The notes beneath the pieces were generated by a model. That model had not been told where the DNA came from and searched no databases. It was given only the letters and a program-made list of their open reading frames with translations. Shown here in pieces: positions 23,074-31,833 of a stretch of DNA of 47,288 nucleotides (its first letter is position 1; each line of letters starts with the position of its first letter). The translations under genes were made by a program, and so were the position numbers. Source of the DNA: JBJXHC01 sp046160825 (GTDB lineage Bacteria; Bacteroidota; Ignavibacteria; UBA10030; UBA6906); NCBI GenBank assembly GCA_046160825.1, contig JBJXHC010000064.1:1-47288 (forward strand), read 5' to 3'.

Positions 23074-24519
23074 TTATCGTATCAAAACGGCTTTCCTCGT
23101 TTCAGCCCTGTTCCCGGAGATGAGCCTGTAGTAATACACTCCGCTTGGCAACCTCTCTGCATTCCATTCGACCGAGTGTTCACCGACTTCTATTTTCTCA
23201 TTCACTAGTGTTGCGACTTCCCGCCCGAGCAAATCAAAAACCTTGAGTGTAACCCAATTGCTTGCTGCTTGTTGGTAATTAATAATTGTTGTGGGATTGA
23301 ATGGGTTCGGGTAGTTTTGTTGAAGAGTTACTGCTTTGGGAAGGATCGGGCTCTCTTTGACTGAGGTTGGCAATACCAAACCTTTCTTGTAGTAGGTCCT
23401 AATCGTGGGGCCGATAGTGCGGTGCCAAACTATGTGTAGATCCGACCCTCGGATTACGATTTTTGGAGCGGAGCCAGTATCAACAACAATTGGGGCACAC
23501 CACGTCATGCCCCCATCTTGACTCAATGTAAGTTTAATTAGTTGACTGATGACATCATTGATGTCGGTCCAAACAACAATCATCGTGCTGCCGCTGACGA
23601 CCGCTATAGGCAGTCCACCCGCCGCATTCTGGTCAAACCTAAGCTCTGGTCCCCATACTTCGCCGTTAGCATGACTGACGCGACCAAGAATAGCACACCC
23701 TCCAAGTGCAAGACAGCCGTATTTGCCATCCTTCCAAACAGCCAGAATAGTAGTCCCTGTTTGAGAAACATCGGTAGCTATATAAGGCTCGTTCGCAACT
23801 TGGGTAGCCACGGTGGATAGAGAAACCGAATCGGACCAAGTTTCTCCCCAATCGGTGCTCTTCATGTATTGCACAACAAGGTCATAGACCTGACCGGCAG
23901 AATCAAAACGATATCTGTGAACTTCATGTAGGATGGAGTCGCTTGTTGCTAGTATGTTGTTCCTGCTGCCAACTATGGGGATCACCCGTCCAACTGAATC
24001 CCAATTATAGCCGCGGTCGAATGAACGTAAGAGCTTCCAATTGTCCCCCGAGCGATCAAGAAGGAAGAGCGAGTCTTCTTTTCCTGCAAGGCTCTCGTTG
24101 CCAACCGAGAGTGACGAAGTAACAAACTTTGAATGCTCAAACCACGACTGGCCATTGTCAGTGCTTGAGATGATTCGTTGGGTATCGGCGTCTGTTTTGT
24201 AAAACCCGGCAAGCAACGTCGGAGTACAAAGGAATCGCCCTCGCTCAACGGGTAGAGAACCAGGCACAAGTTCACGAAGGTCTTCAAAGCTCCCACCGTT
24301 GTCCACACTTCTTCGGTACGGGAACTTGTAAGCACTTCTACCCCACGATGCATGAACCGTGTCGCCTTGGACGGCAATACTGGGGGTGGATTCAAATCCA
24401 GTGGATGAATCAGGCGAAAGTAGGATTCTTGGTCCCCATGCAATGCCACAGGTGGTGTCCTGAGCAACTATCAATGAGCAGTGAGCAATTATCAATGAGG
24501 TTAGGAGGGCGAATCTCAA
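23074..24519 (-). CDS. Secreted BNR/sialidase-like repeat protein with T9SS C-terminal sorting domain
   Basis: About 481 residues with an N-terminal signal peptide (RFALLTSLIIAHCSLIVA, cleaved before QD). BNR-type repeats follow (SxDxGxxW-like motifs such as STDNGQSWFEH, SFDRGYNWDS, STDWGETWSD and SQDGGMTWC), suggesting a beta-propeller. The last 80 residues are a type IX secretion sorting domain: NYPNPFNPTTIINY, LKVFDLLGREVATLVNE and a GVYYYRL-R-LIR ending. TTG 24519 is preferred over TTG 24579 because the candidate promoter's -7 element covers the latter, and an AGGA lies about nine bases before 24519. Exported across the outer membrane; ligand unknown. Confidence 0.8.
   Translation of the reverse strand: MRFALLTSLIIAHCSLIVAQDTTCGIAWGPRILLSPDSSTGFESTPSIAVQGDTVHASWGRSAYKFPYRRSVDNGGSFEDLRELVPGSLPVERGRFLCTPTLLAGFYKTDADTQRIISSTDNGQSWFEHSKFVTSSLSVGNESLAGKEDSLFLLDRSGDNWKLLRSFDRGYNWDSVGRVIPIVGSRNNILATSDSILHEVHRYRFDSAGQVYDLVVQYMKSTDWGETWSDSVSLSTVATQVANEPYIATDVSQTGTTILAVWKDGKYGCLALGGCAILGRVSHANGEVWGPELRFDQNAAGGLPIAVVSGSTMIVVWTDINDVISQLIKLTLSQDGGMTWCAPIVVDTGSAPKIVIRGSDLHIVWHRTIGPTIRTYYKKGLVLPTSVKESPILPKAVTLQQNYPNPFNPTTIINYQQAASNWVTLKVFDLLGREVATLVNEKIEVGEHSVEWNAERLPSGVYYYRLISGNRAETRKAVLIR
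24462..24499 (-). repeat. Imperfect 21-bp tandem repeat inside a signal peptide coding region
   Basis: GAGCAACTATCAATGAG (24462-24478) is repeated as GAGCAATTATCAATGAG (24483-24499), a 21-base period on the plus strand. In the minus-strand protein it gives two related seven-residue units, SLIIAHC and SLIVAQD, that form the hydrophobic core and cleavage region of the signal peptide. Confidence 0.75.
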
Positions 24520-24576
24520 TATGAGAATCCTCGAGTTGGAGTTGGGGGGAAACACCACGAGTCTGTAAGGCACCCG

Positions 24577-24608
24577 CAAATATACTCATCGTATGTTACG
24601 AGCGCAAC
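24577..24608 (-). promoter_or_regulatory. Candidate promoter for the T9SS-sorted protein
   Basis: Minus strand: GTTG (24608-24605), 20-nt spacer, TATATTTG (24584-24577), an exact match to the TAnnTTTG -7 consensus. A start near 24570 leaves about 50 bases before TTG 24519. Confidence 0.5.
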
Positions 24609-24625
24609 TCGGATACGTCAGTCTT

Positions 24626-24658
24626 AAAAACACAAAACCCCCGCTGGTGAGGCGAGGG
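24626..24658 (-). terminator. Intrinsic terminator after pnp
   Basis: On the minus strand a seven-pair stem, CCCTCGC with GCGGGGG (one G-U), loop CTCACCA, is followed by TTTTGTGTTTTT. It lies 36 bases after the pnp stop codon and would end the rimP-to-pnp transcription block. Confidence 0.75.
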
Positions 24659-24693
24659 CTTTATGACATGACATACTGAGTATTTATCTACAC

Positions 24694-26799
24694 CTATTCC
24701 ACCGGTGCTTCGACCTTTGGTCCTACGGTCATCAACACCTTGCGGCTGAGTTTGAACCGTCCTTGGTCGTCCTTCTCGGTGATCTTCACGTCGAACACAT
24801 CTCCCACCTTCACAACATCCGATGGTTTGTCCACACGTTTGACATCGAGCTGCGATACGTGAACGAGTCCTTCCTTGCCCGGCAGGAACTCCACAAACGC
24901 ACCGAAGTCCATCACCTTCTTCACCGTCGCCCGATACACCTTGCCGATCTCCGGTACTTCAGTGATGCGGCTGATGGCAGCGATCGCCTTGTCGGCAGAT
25001 TCCTTGGAAGTGGCTGCGACGACAATCGTTCCATCGTCTTCTATATTCACTTCCGCGCCACTGTCCTTCACGATCTGGCGGATATTCTTGCCACCGGGTC
25101 CGATCACCGCGCCAATCATGTCTGTGGGGATCTTCATGGTGGTAAGCCGTGGCGCGAAGGAAGAAAGATCGCCACGAGGAGCGGACATCACTTCATTCAT
25201 CTTGCTGAGAATATGCAGACGCCCGACACGTGCCTGCTCCAACGCCTTCTTCATAATCTCAAGTGAGATACCGCGGATCTTAATGTCCATTTGATATGCC
25301 GTAATTCCATCGGCAGTACCCGCAACCTTGAAGTCCATGTCGCCGAGGTGGTCTTCGTTGCCGAGGATGTCGCTGAGGATGGCAGTACGATCGCCTTCCT
25401 TCACCAATCCCATGGCAATACCCGCAACCGGTTTCTTCAACGGTGCGCCGCCGTCAAGCAACGCAAGCGTACCGGCACAGACAGTCGCCATGGAAGAAGA
25501 ACCGTTGGATTCAAGGATATCCGACACAAGCCGGACAGTGTACGGAAAATCTTTTTCATCGGCCATCATGACCTTGAGAGAGCGCTCTGCAAGGTTGCCG
25601 TGACCGATCTCGCGCCTACCGGTACCGCCCAGTCGTCCCACCTCACCAACCGAAAACGGTGGAAAGTTATAGTGCAGCATAAACCGCTTGGTGGAATCAG
25701 GCAGGAGTCCATCAATCATTTGCTCGTCGAGTTTCGTGCCGAGTGTCAGTGTGGTAAGACTCTGCGTCTCGCCGCGCTGGAAGAGCGCTGAACCGTGTGT
25801 ACGGGGAAGAATACCGACCTCAATGGCAATCGGACGAACATCCGTCAATCCTCTTCCATCAAGTCGTTTTCCCTTGGCGAGAATCATCTCACGCATTTCC
25901 ACATACTCCATATCGTGGAGGACAGCGTGAATGGCCTTCTCCTGGTCGGGGAATTTCTCGCCCAGAGCAGTAGTGACTTCAGCATAGATGTCAGCCGTTT
26001 TGTTTGCACGCTCCTCTTTTAGAAGCGGCATATTGGCGAGATCCTTAATGCGATTACCGGCAGCTTGTTTCACTGCAGCAAGCAGTTCGCTATTGTCATC
26101 CTTGGCTGGCGCCGTACGCTTTGGCTTGGCAATATCCTTGACCAACTCTTTCTGCAACGCACAGAGTTGCTTGATATAGCCATGGGCAAACTCAAGAGCC
26201 TCGAGCATCACCTGCTCGGAGATTTCATGCGACTCGCCTTCGACCATCAAGATTGAATCCTCGGTACCTGCAACAGTGACGTCGAGGTCAGTAGTTGCCA
26301 ACTCTGAGAACGTCGGGTTCACTACCAACTTGCCACCGATACGGCCCACTCGCACTTCAGCAACAGGGCCTTCGAAGGGAATATCAGACATCATCAGCGC
26401 CGCCGATGCGGCAACTGCGCCGAGCACATCCGCGTCATGTTCCTGATCGGACGAGTACACGGTGACGATAACCTGTGTCTCGCACTGGAACCACTCTGGG
26501 AACATGGGCCGGATCGGCCGGTCGATGAGACGTGCCGAGAGTATTTCCTTTTCCGATGGACGGGCTTCACGTTTGAAGAACCCGCCGGGGATCTTTCCCG
26601 CCGACGCGGCCTTCTCACGATACTCCACTTGCAATGGGAAGTAGTCGATACCTACTTTTGGCACTTTGGTGGCGACGACGGTTGCAAGAACCATTGTATC
26701 GCCCAAACGGGCCATCACTGCACCGTCGGCCTGCTTTGCGAAGCGACCTGTCTCAAGTGAGAAGGTCTTTCCCCCGATGTCTGTTTGCTTTGTTATCAT
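24694..26799 (-). CDS. pnp: Polyribonucleotide nucleotidyltransferase (PNPase)
   Basis: The 701-residue phosphorolytic 3'-5' exoribonuclease, with domains in family order: RNase PH 1, alpha-helical linker, catalytic RNase PH 2 (GRREIGHGNLAERSL), KH (MIGAVIGPGGKNIRQI, near residue 560) and S1 (GKVYRATVKKVMDFGAFVEFLPGKEGLVHVSQL). Length fits the family. The chosen start is the second of two adjacent ATGs (26802, 26799), giving the common MITKQTDIGGKTF start; the upstream extension overlaps the rpsO end and is not used. It follows rpsO, the classic rpsO-pnp order. Confidence 0.95.
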   Translation of the reverse strand: MITKQTDIGGKTFSLETGRFAKQADGAVMARLGDTMVLATVVATKVPKVGIDYFPLQVEYREKAASAGKIPGGFFKREARPSEKEILSARLIDRPIRPMFPEWFQCETQVIVTVYSSDQEHDADVLGAVAASAALMMSDIPFEGPVAEVRVGRIGGKLVVNPTFSELATTDLDVTVAGTEDSILMVEGESHEISEQVMLEALEFAHGYIKQLCALQKELVKDIAKPKRTAPAKDDNSELLAAVKQAAGNRIKDLANMPLLKEERANKTADIYAEVTTALGEKFPDQEKAIHAVLHDMEYVEMREMILAKGKRLDGRGLTDVRPIAIEVGILPRTHGSALFQRGETQSLTTLTLGTKLDEQMIDGLLPDSTKRFMLHYNFPPFSVGEVGRLGGTGRREIGHGNLAERSLKVMMADEKDFPYTVRLVSDILESNGSSSMATVCAGTLALLDGGAPLKKPVAGIAMGLVKEGDRTAILSDILGNEDHLGDMDFKVAGTADGITAYQMDIKIRGISLEIMKKALEQARVGRLHILSKMNEVMSAPRGDLSSFAPRLTTMKIPTDMIGAVIGPGGKNIRQIVKDSGAEVNIEDDGTIVVAATSKESADKAIAAISRITEVPEIGKVYRATVKKVMDFGAFVEFLPGKEGLVHVSQLDVKRVDKPSDVVKVGDVFDVKITEKDDQGRFKLSRKVLMTVGPKVEAPVE

Positions 26800-26857
26800 C
26801 ATACGCTGCTCTTCATCTTTCTGTCTGTGATTGTGACTCCTGCTCGCGGATTCCGGA

Positions 26858-27127
26858 TCACTTCCTGATCTGCAGTTCCGCAATAACTTTTCTGTAACGA
26901 TCGATGTTCTTTTCCTGTAAATAATCCAGAAGGCGACGACGTCTGCCGACCATTCTCAACAGACCGACACGTGAATGGTGATCCTTCTTGAACTTGTCGA
27001 AATGCGGGGCAAGATCGTTGATGCGCGTTGTCAACAATGCGATCTGTACCTCCGGCGAGCCGGTATCGGTCGAGTTTTTCCCGAACTTCTTCACGAGGTC
27101 CGACTTCATTTCTTTTGTGATTGCCAT
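26858..27127 (-). CDS. rpsO: 30S ribosomal protein S15
   Basis: The 89-residue protein binds the central domain of 16S rRNA. It carries the family signatures DTGSPEVQIALLT, INDLAPHFDKFKKDHHSRVGLLRMVGRRRRLLDYL and the C-terminal IAELQIRK. ATG 27127 has GGAGAG about seven bases upstream. It precedes pnp and is followed by a 58-base gap before that gene's start. Confidence 0.97.
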   Translation of the reverse strand: MAITKEMKSDLVKKFGKNSTDTGSPEVQIALLTTRINDLAPHFDKFKKDHHSRVGLLRMVGRRRRLLDYLQEKNIDRYRKVIAELQIRK

Positions 27128-27159
27128 GCTTCTCTCCTTGAATTGGATACTATGATAAA

Positions 27160-28104
27160 TTATTTTCGTTGAGTATGTGCGGCGATGAGTTGAAGCGATT
27201 GCTCTTTGTCGCGGTGCAATTGTGCTTTTAACTCCTCCAGCGACGCAAATGTCATTTCCTGCCGCAGTTTTTGGAGAAACGTAATCTCAATATTCCGGTC
27301 ATACAGGTCGCCACTGAAATCGAAGAGGTGAACTTCGATCGTCCGACGTGTCGCTCCAGCGACTGTCGGCCTCACGCCAATGTTCATCATGCCGAAATAA
27401 TTTCCCGATTCTGTTGCGACACCGGCGAGATAGACGCCATCCGCCGGAACGGCCTTCAATTCATCGTTCGCGTTGACATTGGCCGTCGGGTAACCAATCG
27501 TTCGCCCGCGTTGCTCTCCCTTTACCACCCGACCTGCCAGTGTATATGGACGACCGAGAAACTTCCGTGCACGTTCCATATCGCCGAGAGCAAGAGCGTT
27601 TCTGATCAACGTGCTGCTGACTGTCTCACCATCCACAGCGTAGGGATGAACTGCAAAGACAGAGAAATCGTATTCCTGTCCCATCCGCACAAGTTCCTCA
27701 ATTCCTCCCTGTCGATCACGACCGAACATATGATCGTATCCCACAATCACTTCGCGAACACCGATACCTTTTACCACGTACGTCTCATAAAATTCCCGCG
27801 AACTGAGGCGGGAAAATTCGTACGTGAATGGAATGACAAGAAGCTCATCCACGCCGAGGGTTTCGATCAACGGGATTCGTTCTTCAAGTGTCGTCAGAAG
27901 GCGAACCGTTGATGCTCCGCCAAGAACCTGTCTCGGATGAGGATCGAACGTCACGACGACGCTCCGGCCTTCCTTCATTCTCGCACGGGAAACAACCTCA
28001 CGGATGATTTCCCTGTGGGCAAGATGGACGCCATCGAACGTCCCCACGGTGACAACAGATCCCGGGTCACAAGCGATCCCATCAAGACCGCGTACAACGT
28101 TCAT
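27160..28104 (-). CDS. ribF: Bifunctional riboflavin kinase / FAD synthetase
   Basis: This 314-residue protein makes FMN and then FAD from riboflavin. The N-terminal adenylyltransferase part has VGTFDGVHLAHR, FDPHPRQVL and VVGYDHMFGRDRQG. The C-terminal kinase part has GRTIGYPTANV, GVYLAGVA and IGVRPTV with a conserved Glu in TIEVHLFDFSGDLY. ATG 28104 overlaps truB's stop by four bases, so translation is coupled. Length matches the family. Confidence 0.94.
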   Translation of the reverse strand: MNVVRGLDGIACDPGSVVTVGTFDGVHLAHREIIREVVSRARMKEGRSVVVTFDPHPRQVLGGASTVRLLTTLEERIPLIETLGVDELLVIPFTYEFSRLSSREFYETYVVKGIGVREVIVGYDHMFGRDRQGGIEELVRMGQEYDFSVFAVHPYAVDGETVSSTLIRNALALGDMERARKFLGRPYTLAGRVVKGEQRGRTIGYPTANVNANDELKAVPADGVYLAGVATESGNYFGMMNIGVRPTVAGATRRTIEVHLFDFSGDLYDRNIEITFLQKLRQEMTFASLEELKAQLHRDKEQSLQLIAAHTQRK

Positions 28105-28790
28105 ACGTGCTGCTCAACATGCAGTGCCTGACGCTGGCCGAGTTCCTCCAACGTCAACGCATCCCGAAGGAGATATTCGCCTATGCGAGTTCGTTCAAGC
28201 GCTGTAACATAGGCACCGCAACCGAGACGGTTTCCTACATCGTTTACCAGTGCGCGAACGTATGTTCCCTTGGAACACACAACCGTAAACTCCACGTTCG
28301 GCATGGTGCTTTCGTTCACCTCAATAGACCGGATAAACACCTCGCGCAATGGCCGTTCCACTTCTTGTCCCTTGCGTGCATGCTTGTAGAGACGTTTGCC
28401 ATGAACCTTCACCGCCGACCACATCGGTGGGAGTTGTTGTTGGTGTCCGACAAATTCCTGCATCACGGCAACAACGGAGTCCACGGTGAGATCATCAGTG
28501 CTGTGGCGTTCGCTGACCGGTGTCTCAGCATCGAAGCTGGGCGTGCGCGCACCCAGGAGCATGCGTACGCGGTATTCCTTTTCCTGTCCCTGGAACTGTT
28601 CAATGTCCTTCGTCCGTTTTTCCGTGCAAAGGATAAGCAGGCCAGTGGCCATGGGATCCAGAGTTCCCGCATGACCAACCTTGCGTGCATGCAACAGCGT
28701 GCGTACACGGCTGGCAACGTCAAATGAAGTCCAGCCTTTCGGTTTATTGACGAAGAGGACTTCACCTTCCGCAGGTTCATGAGGGATCAT
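28101..28790 (-). CDS. truB: tRNA pseudouridine(55) synthase TruB
   Basis: The 229-residue enzyme makes pseudouridine 55 in the T-loop of tRNA. The catalytic Asp 45 lies in GHAGTLDPMATGLL; KPKGWTSFDV at the N-terminus, the QLPPMWSAVKVHGKRLYKHARKG segment and CSKGTYVRALVNDVG are family marks. The C-terminal PUA-like extension is short. ATG 28790 is chosen because AAAGGA lies upstream at good spacing, and it overlaps the rbfA end by 14 bases; the longer frame would read into rbfA. Confidence 0.93.
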   Translation of the reverse strand: MIPHEPAEGEVLFVNKPKGWTSFDVASRVRTLLHARKVGHAGTLDPMATGLLILCTEKRTKDIEQFQGQEKEYRVRMLLGARTPSFDAETPVSERHSTDDLTVDSVVAVMQEFVGHQQQLPPMWSAVKVHGKRLYKHARKGQEVERPLREVFIRSIEVNESTMPNVEFTVVCSKGTYVRALVNDVGNRLGCGAYVTALERTRIGEYLLRDALTLEELGQRQALHVEQHV

Positions 28791-29145
28791 GCGTATCCTT
28801 TTTCTGATCATCCTGAATCTGCTTGAGGAGTGTGTTGATTCTATCCACATGCTCAAGTGTATCGTCAAGATAAAACTGCAATGCCGGAGTGTACTTCATG
28901 GTCAACCTTGATGCCACGAGACCACGAATGTGTTGCTTCTCGCCCTCCAGCATTTTCATCGCCTTCGCTTTGATGTCTGCCGAACCAAAAACACTGAACG
29001 CCACCTTCGCAATCTTCAGGTCCGGCGTCATCTTCACATCCGTCACCGTGATGAACCCGTATGATGGATCGTTGTATTCTCGCGTCAGTATCAATCCAAG
29101 TTCCTGTTTAATGAGCGAGGCAACCCGCTCGGTTCGAATAGACAT
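28777..29145 (-). CDS. rbfA: 30S ribosome-binding factor RbfA
   Basis: This 122-residue cold-shock ribosome maturation factor has the KH-like fold with RVASLIKQELGLILTREYNDP, GFITVTDVKMTPDLKIAKVAFSVFG, and KYTPALQFYLDDTLEHVDRINTLL. It binds the 30S precursor near helix 1 of 16S rRNA. ATG 29145 has GGGGGAAACGGG upstream. It follows infB by 15 bases. Confidence 0.94.
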   Translation of the reverse strand: MSIRTERVASLIKQELGLILTREYNDPSYGFITVTDVKMTPDLKIAKVAFSVFGSADIKAKAMKMLEGEKQHIRGLVASRLTMKYTPALQFYLDDTLEHVDRINTLLKQIQDDQKKDTHDPS

Positions 29146-29160
29146 CCCGTTTCCCCCGGC

Positions 29161-31824
29161 CTACAACTTGCGTTTCGATTCAACAATCTTGTAGGCTTCG
29201 ATGTTGTCACCGACTTTGATGTCGTTGAAACCTTCGAGGCCGATACCACATTCGAATCCGGACTCCACTTCACGCACGTCCTCCTTGAAGCGCTTGAGAG
29301 AACTGATCGTGCCGTCAAACACCTGGATGCCGTCCCTGACCAAACGCACCTTGTTATTGCGCATGATCTTTCCATCAAGTACTTGACATCCGGCAATGTT
29401 GCCGATCTTTGGTACTTTGAATACTTCACGGACTTCTGCCGTACCAACAACCTCTTCCTTCTTCTCCGGAGCAAGAAGGCCTTCGAGTGCGGCGTGAATG
29501 TCGTTGATGGCGTCGTAAATAATATTATATGTGCGGATATCGACTTTTTCCTTCTCCGCAAGCCTGCGCGCATTGAGATTGGGCCGAACGCGGAAGCCGA
29601 TGATCACAGCGCCGGATGCTGCGGCGAGAATGATATCCGATTCCGAGATCGTTCCCACACCACTGTGGATCACACGGAGCTTCACTTCCTTATGGTCGAG
29701 CTTCATCAACGAATCAGAAAGGGCTTCCACCGAACCATCCACGTCACCCTTGACGATGACGGCAAGTTCCTTGACCTGTCCTTCCTTGATTTGCTGGGAA
29801 ATATCGTCCAACGTCGTCAACCGCACCTGACGGAAATCCTGCTCACGCTTCAGCTGCTGGCGCTTCAAGCTGATCTCTCTGGCCTCTCGATCGGATTCGG
29901 TGACAATGAATGAATCTCCCGCCTGCGGAAAGCCGTCCAACCCGGTGAGTTGTACCGGCGTCGATGGACCCGCTGCTTCAACACGATTGCCACGCTCATC
30001 AAACATGGCGCGCACTTTTCCGCTGAATATACCGGCAAGAAACGGATCGCCGATCCTCAATGTTCCGCGTTGAACGAGAACTGTAGCCGTGATGCCTTTT
30101 CCCTTGTCGAGTTGGGCTTCGACGATTGTGCCTCGTGCAAGGCGGTCAGGATTGGCTTTCAGATCAAGGACTTCCGCTTCCAGCGCGAGCTTTTCGAGAA
30201 GGAGTTCGACGTTCTTCCCGGTCTTTGCGGAAAGCTCGACCGACTGATACTTGCCTCCCCATTCCTCGACGAGGATATTCTTCTCGGAAAGTTGTTGACG
30301 GATTCGGTCGGGGTTTGACTCCGGCTTATCCACTTTGTTCATGGCAATAATAATGGGAACGGCGGCGGCCTGCGCATGGCTGATGGCTTCGAGGGTTTGT
30401 GGCATCACGCTGTCATCTGCTGCAACAACGAGCACGACAATGTCCGTGATCTGTGCACCGCGTGCGCGCATTGCGGTGAATGCCTCGTGACCCGGCGTAT
30501 CAAGAAACGTGATGACGTTTCCATTAGCCGTGGTGACTTCATACGCACCGATGTGTTGGGTAATGCCGCCGGCCTCACCCGCAACGACATTCGCACGCCG
30601 GATGTAATCAAGCAGGGATGTCTTGCCGTGATCGACGTGACCCATGATCGTGACGACGGGCGGGCGGCGCTTGAGGGTTTCCGGAGCATCGGGTGACTCT
30701 TCAAGCACTTCCTCTTCTGTAACGTCTGTATTGAAACTGATCTCAAAACCAAACTCGTCGGCCACAAGTGTAATGGTATCCTTGTCGAGCCGTTGATTGA
30801 TGGACACCATGATGCCAAGTTGCATACACTTCATGATCACATCGGCAACGTTTACTTGCATGAGATTCGCCAGGTCGTTCACAGACAGAAATTCTGTGAC
30901 TCTGAGTTTGCCCGCTTCACGCTGGGCCTGCTCTTCAAGACGCAGTTCCTCTTCCTCGCGCTCTTTGCGTTTGCGTTTGCGCAGGATTGCGCGGCCTGTC
31001 GTCGCGGCATCATCCATGGCGGCAAACGTCCGGCGGATGGCATCCTTGACCTCAGCCTGATCAACATCCTTGTGCCGGAGTTTTTTCTTCTTTTTCTTTT
31101 TACCACTGGCATCATCCGGCTCTGCGGCGGCCTTGGTCTCCACCACTTCATCGCGGATCTTGCGCTTCTTCTTTTTCTTCCGTGCGCTCTCTTCTGCATC
31201 AGGCAGCGGCAGCGGAGCAGGAGTACCGGCTGCGGGAGGTGCCGCTTTCTTGCCGATGGTTTTCTTCGGAGCGAGATCGATCCGGCCTTTGATCGTCAGT
31301 CCGACCTTTGACCGGCGTTCCTTTTCAAGGGGAGACAGCGATTCCGCCTGAGGTCGTGCAACCTTTTCCTCCACCGGCGATTCGGTATCAGGGACAACCG
31401 CATCTTCGACAACTACCTCATCACCCGTGACAATTTCTTCTGTCTGGCTCTCTTCGATGGCTCCCTCTGTATCCACAACCTCCGCAGAAGAAACCGTTTC
31501 AGCAATCGCCGATTCCTGTTCCTCATGTTTCGGAGGATGAATAGGTGGTGCGACAACCTCTGCAACGACGGGTTCCGGCTTCTTGTCCGCCTTCTTCTTG
31601 TTCTCGCGAATCTCCTGGATCTTGCGGTGATGTTTCTCCGCAACATCCTTTTCTTTCTTGAAGTGAATGAGAATGTCCCGCATCATGTCATCGTCGACCG
31701 TTGACATATGCCCCTTCACCTCGTGCCCCTTCTTCTTCAGAAACTCGATCAACGTTTCGTGGGAAAGATTGAGCTCGGTTGCGAGCTTATAGACTTTCTT
31801 CTTCTTTTCGACCGTCTCGGACAT
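29161..31824 (-). CDS. infB: Translation initiation factor IF-2
   Basis: The 887-residue GTPase brings initiator tRNA to the 30S subunit. Domain order: IF2-N (about 10-60), a long charged linker with Lys-rich runs (EARKKKKKRK and KKKKKKLRHK) up to about 300, a second IF2-N-like segment (about 303-356), the G domain with GHVDHGKT (395-402), DTPG (442-445) and NKVD (496-499), then domains II-IV ending FNDIKVGDNIEAYKIVE. The long N-terminal part is like those of Bacteroidota. ATG 31824 lies ten bases after the nusA stop. Confidence 0.96.
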   Translation of the reverse strand: MSETVEKKKKVYKLATELNLSHETLIEFLKKKGHEVKGHMSTVDDDMMRDILIHFKKEKDVAEKHHRKIQEIRENKKKADKKPEPVVAEVVAPPIHPPKHEEQESAIAETVSSAEVVDTEGAIEESQTEEIVTGDEVVVEDAVVPDTESPVEEKVARPQAESLSPLEKERRSKVGLTIKGRIDLAPKKTIGKKAAPPAAGTPAPLPLPDAEESARKKKKKRKIRDEVVETKAAAEPDDASGKKKKKKKLRHKDVDQAEVKDAIRRTFAAMDDAATTGRAILRKRKRKEREEEELRLEEQAQREAGKLRVTEFLSVNDLANLMQVNVADVIMKCMQLGIMVSINQRLDKDTITLVADEFGFEISFNTDVTEEEVLEESPDAPETLKRRPPVVTIMGHVDHGKTSLLDYIRRANVVAGEAGGITQHIGAYEVTTANGNVITFLDTPGHEAFTAMRARGAQITDIVVLVVAADDSVMPQTLEAISHAQAAAVPIIIAMNKVDKPESNPDRIRQQLSEKNILVEEWGGKYQSVELSAKTGKNVELLLEKLALEAEVLDLKANPDRLARGTIVEAQLDKGKGITATVLVQRGTLRIGDPFLAGIFSGKVRAMFDERGNRVEAAGPSTPVQLTGLDGFPQAGDSFIVTESDREAREISLKRQQLKREQDFRQVRLTTLDDISQQIKEGQVKELAVIVKGDVDGSVEALSDSLMKLDHKEVKLRVIHSGVGTISESDIILAAASGAVIIGFRVRPNLNARRLAEKEKVDIRTYNIIYDAINDIHAALEGLLAPEKKEEVVGTAEVREVFKVPKIGNIAGCQVLDGKIMRNNKVRLVRDGIQVFDGTISSLKRFKEDVREVESGFECGIGLEGFNDIKVGDNIEAYKIVESKRKL

Positions 31825-31833
31825 TCGATTCCT

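Noticed and set aside
26800..26883. A longer pnp start with 28 extra residues
   Set aside because: It overlaps the rpsO end, and homologues begin at MITKQT-like sequence.
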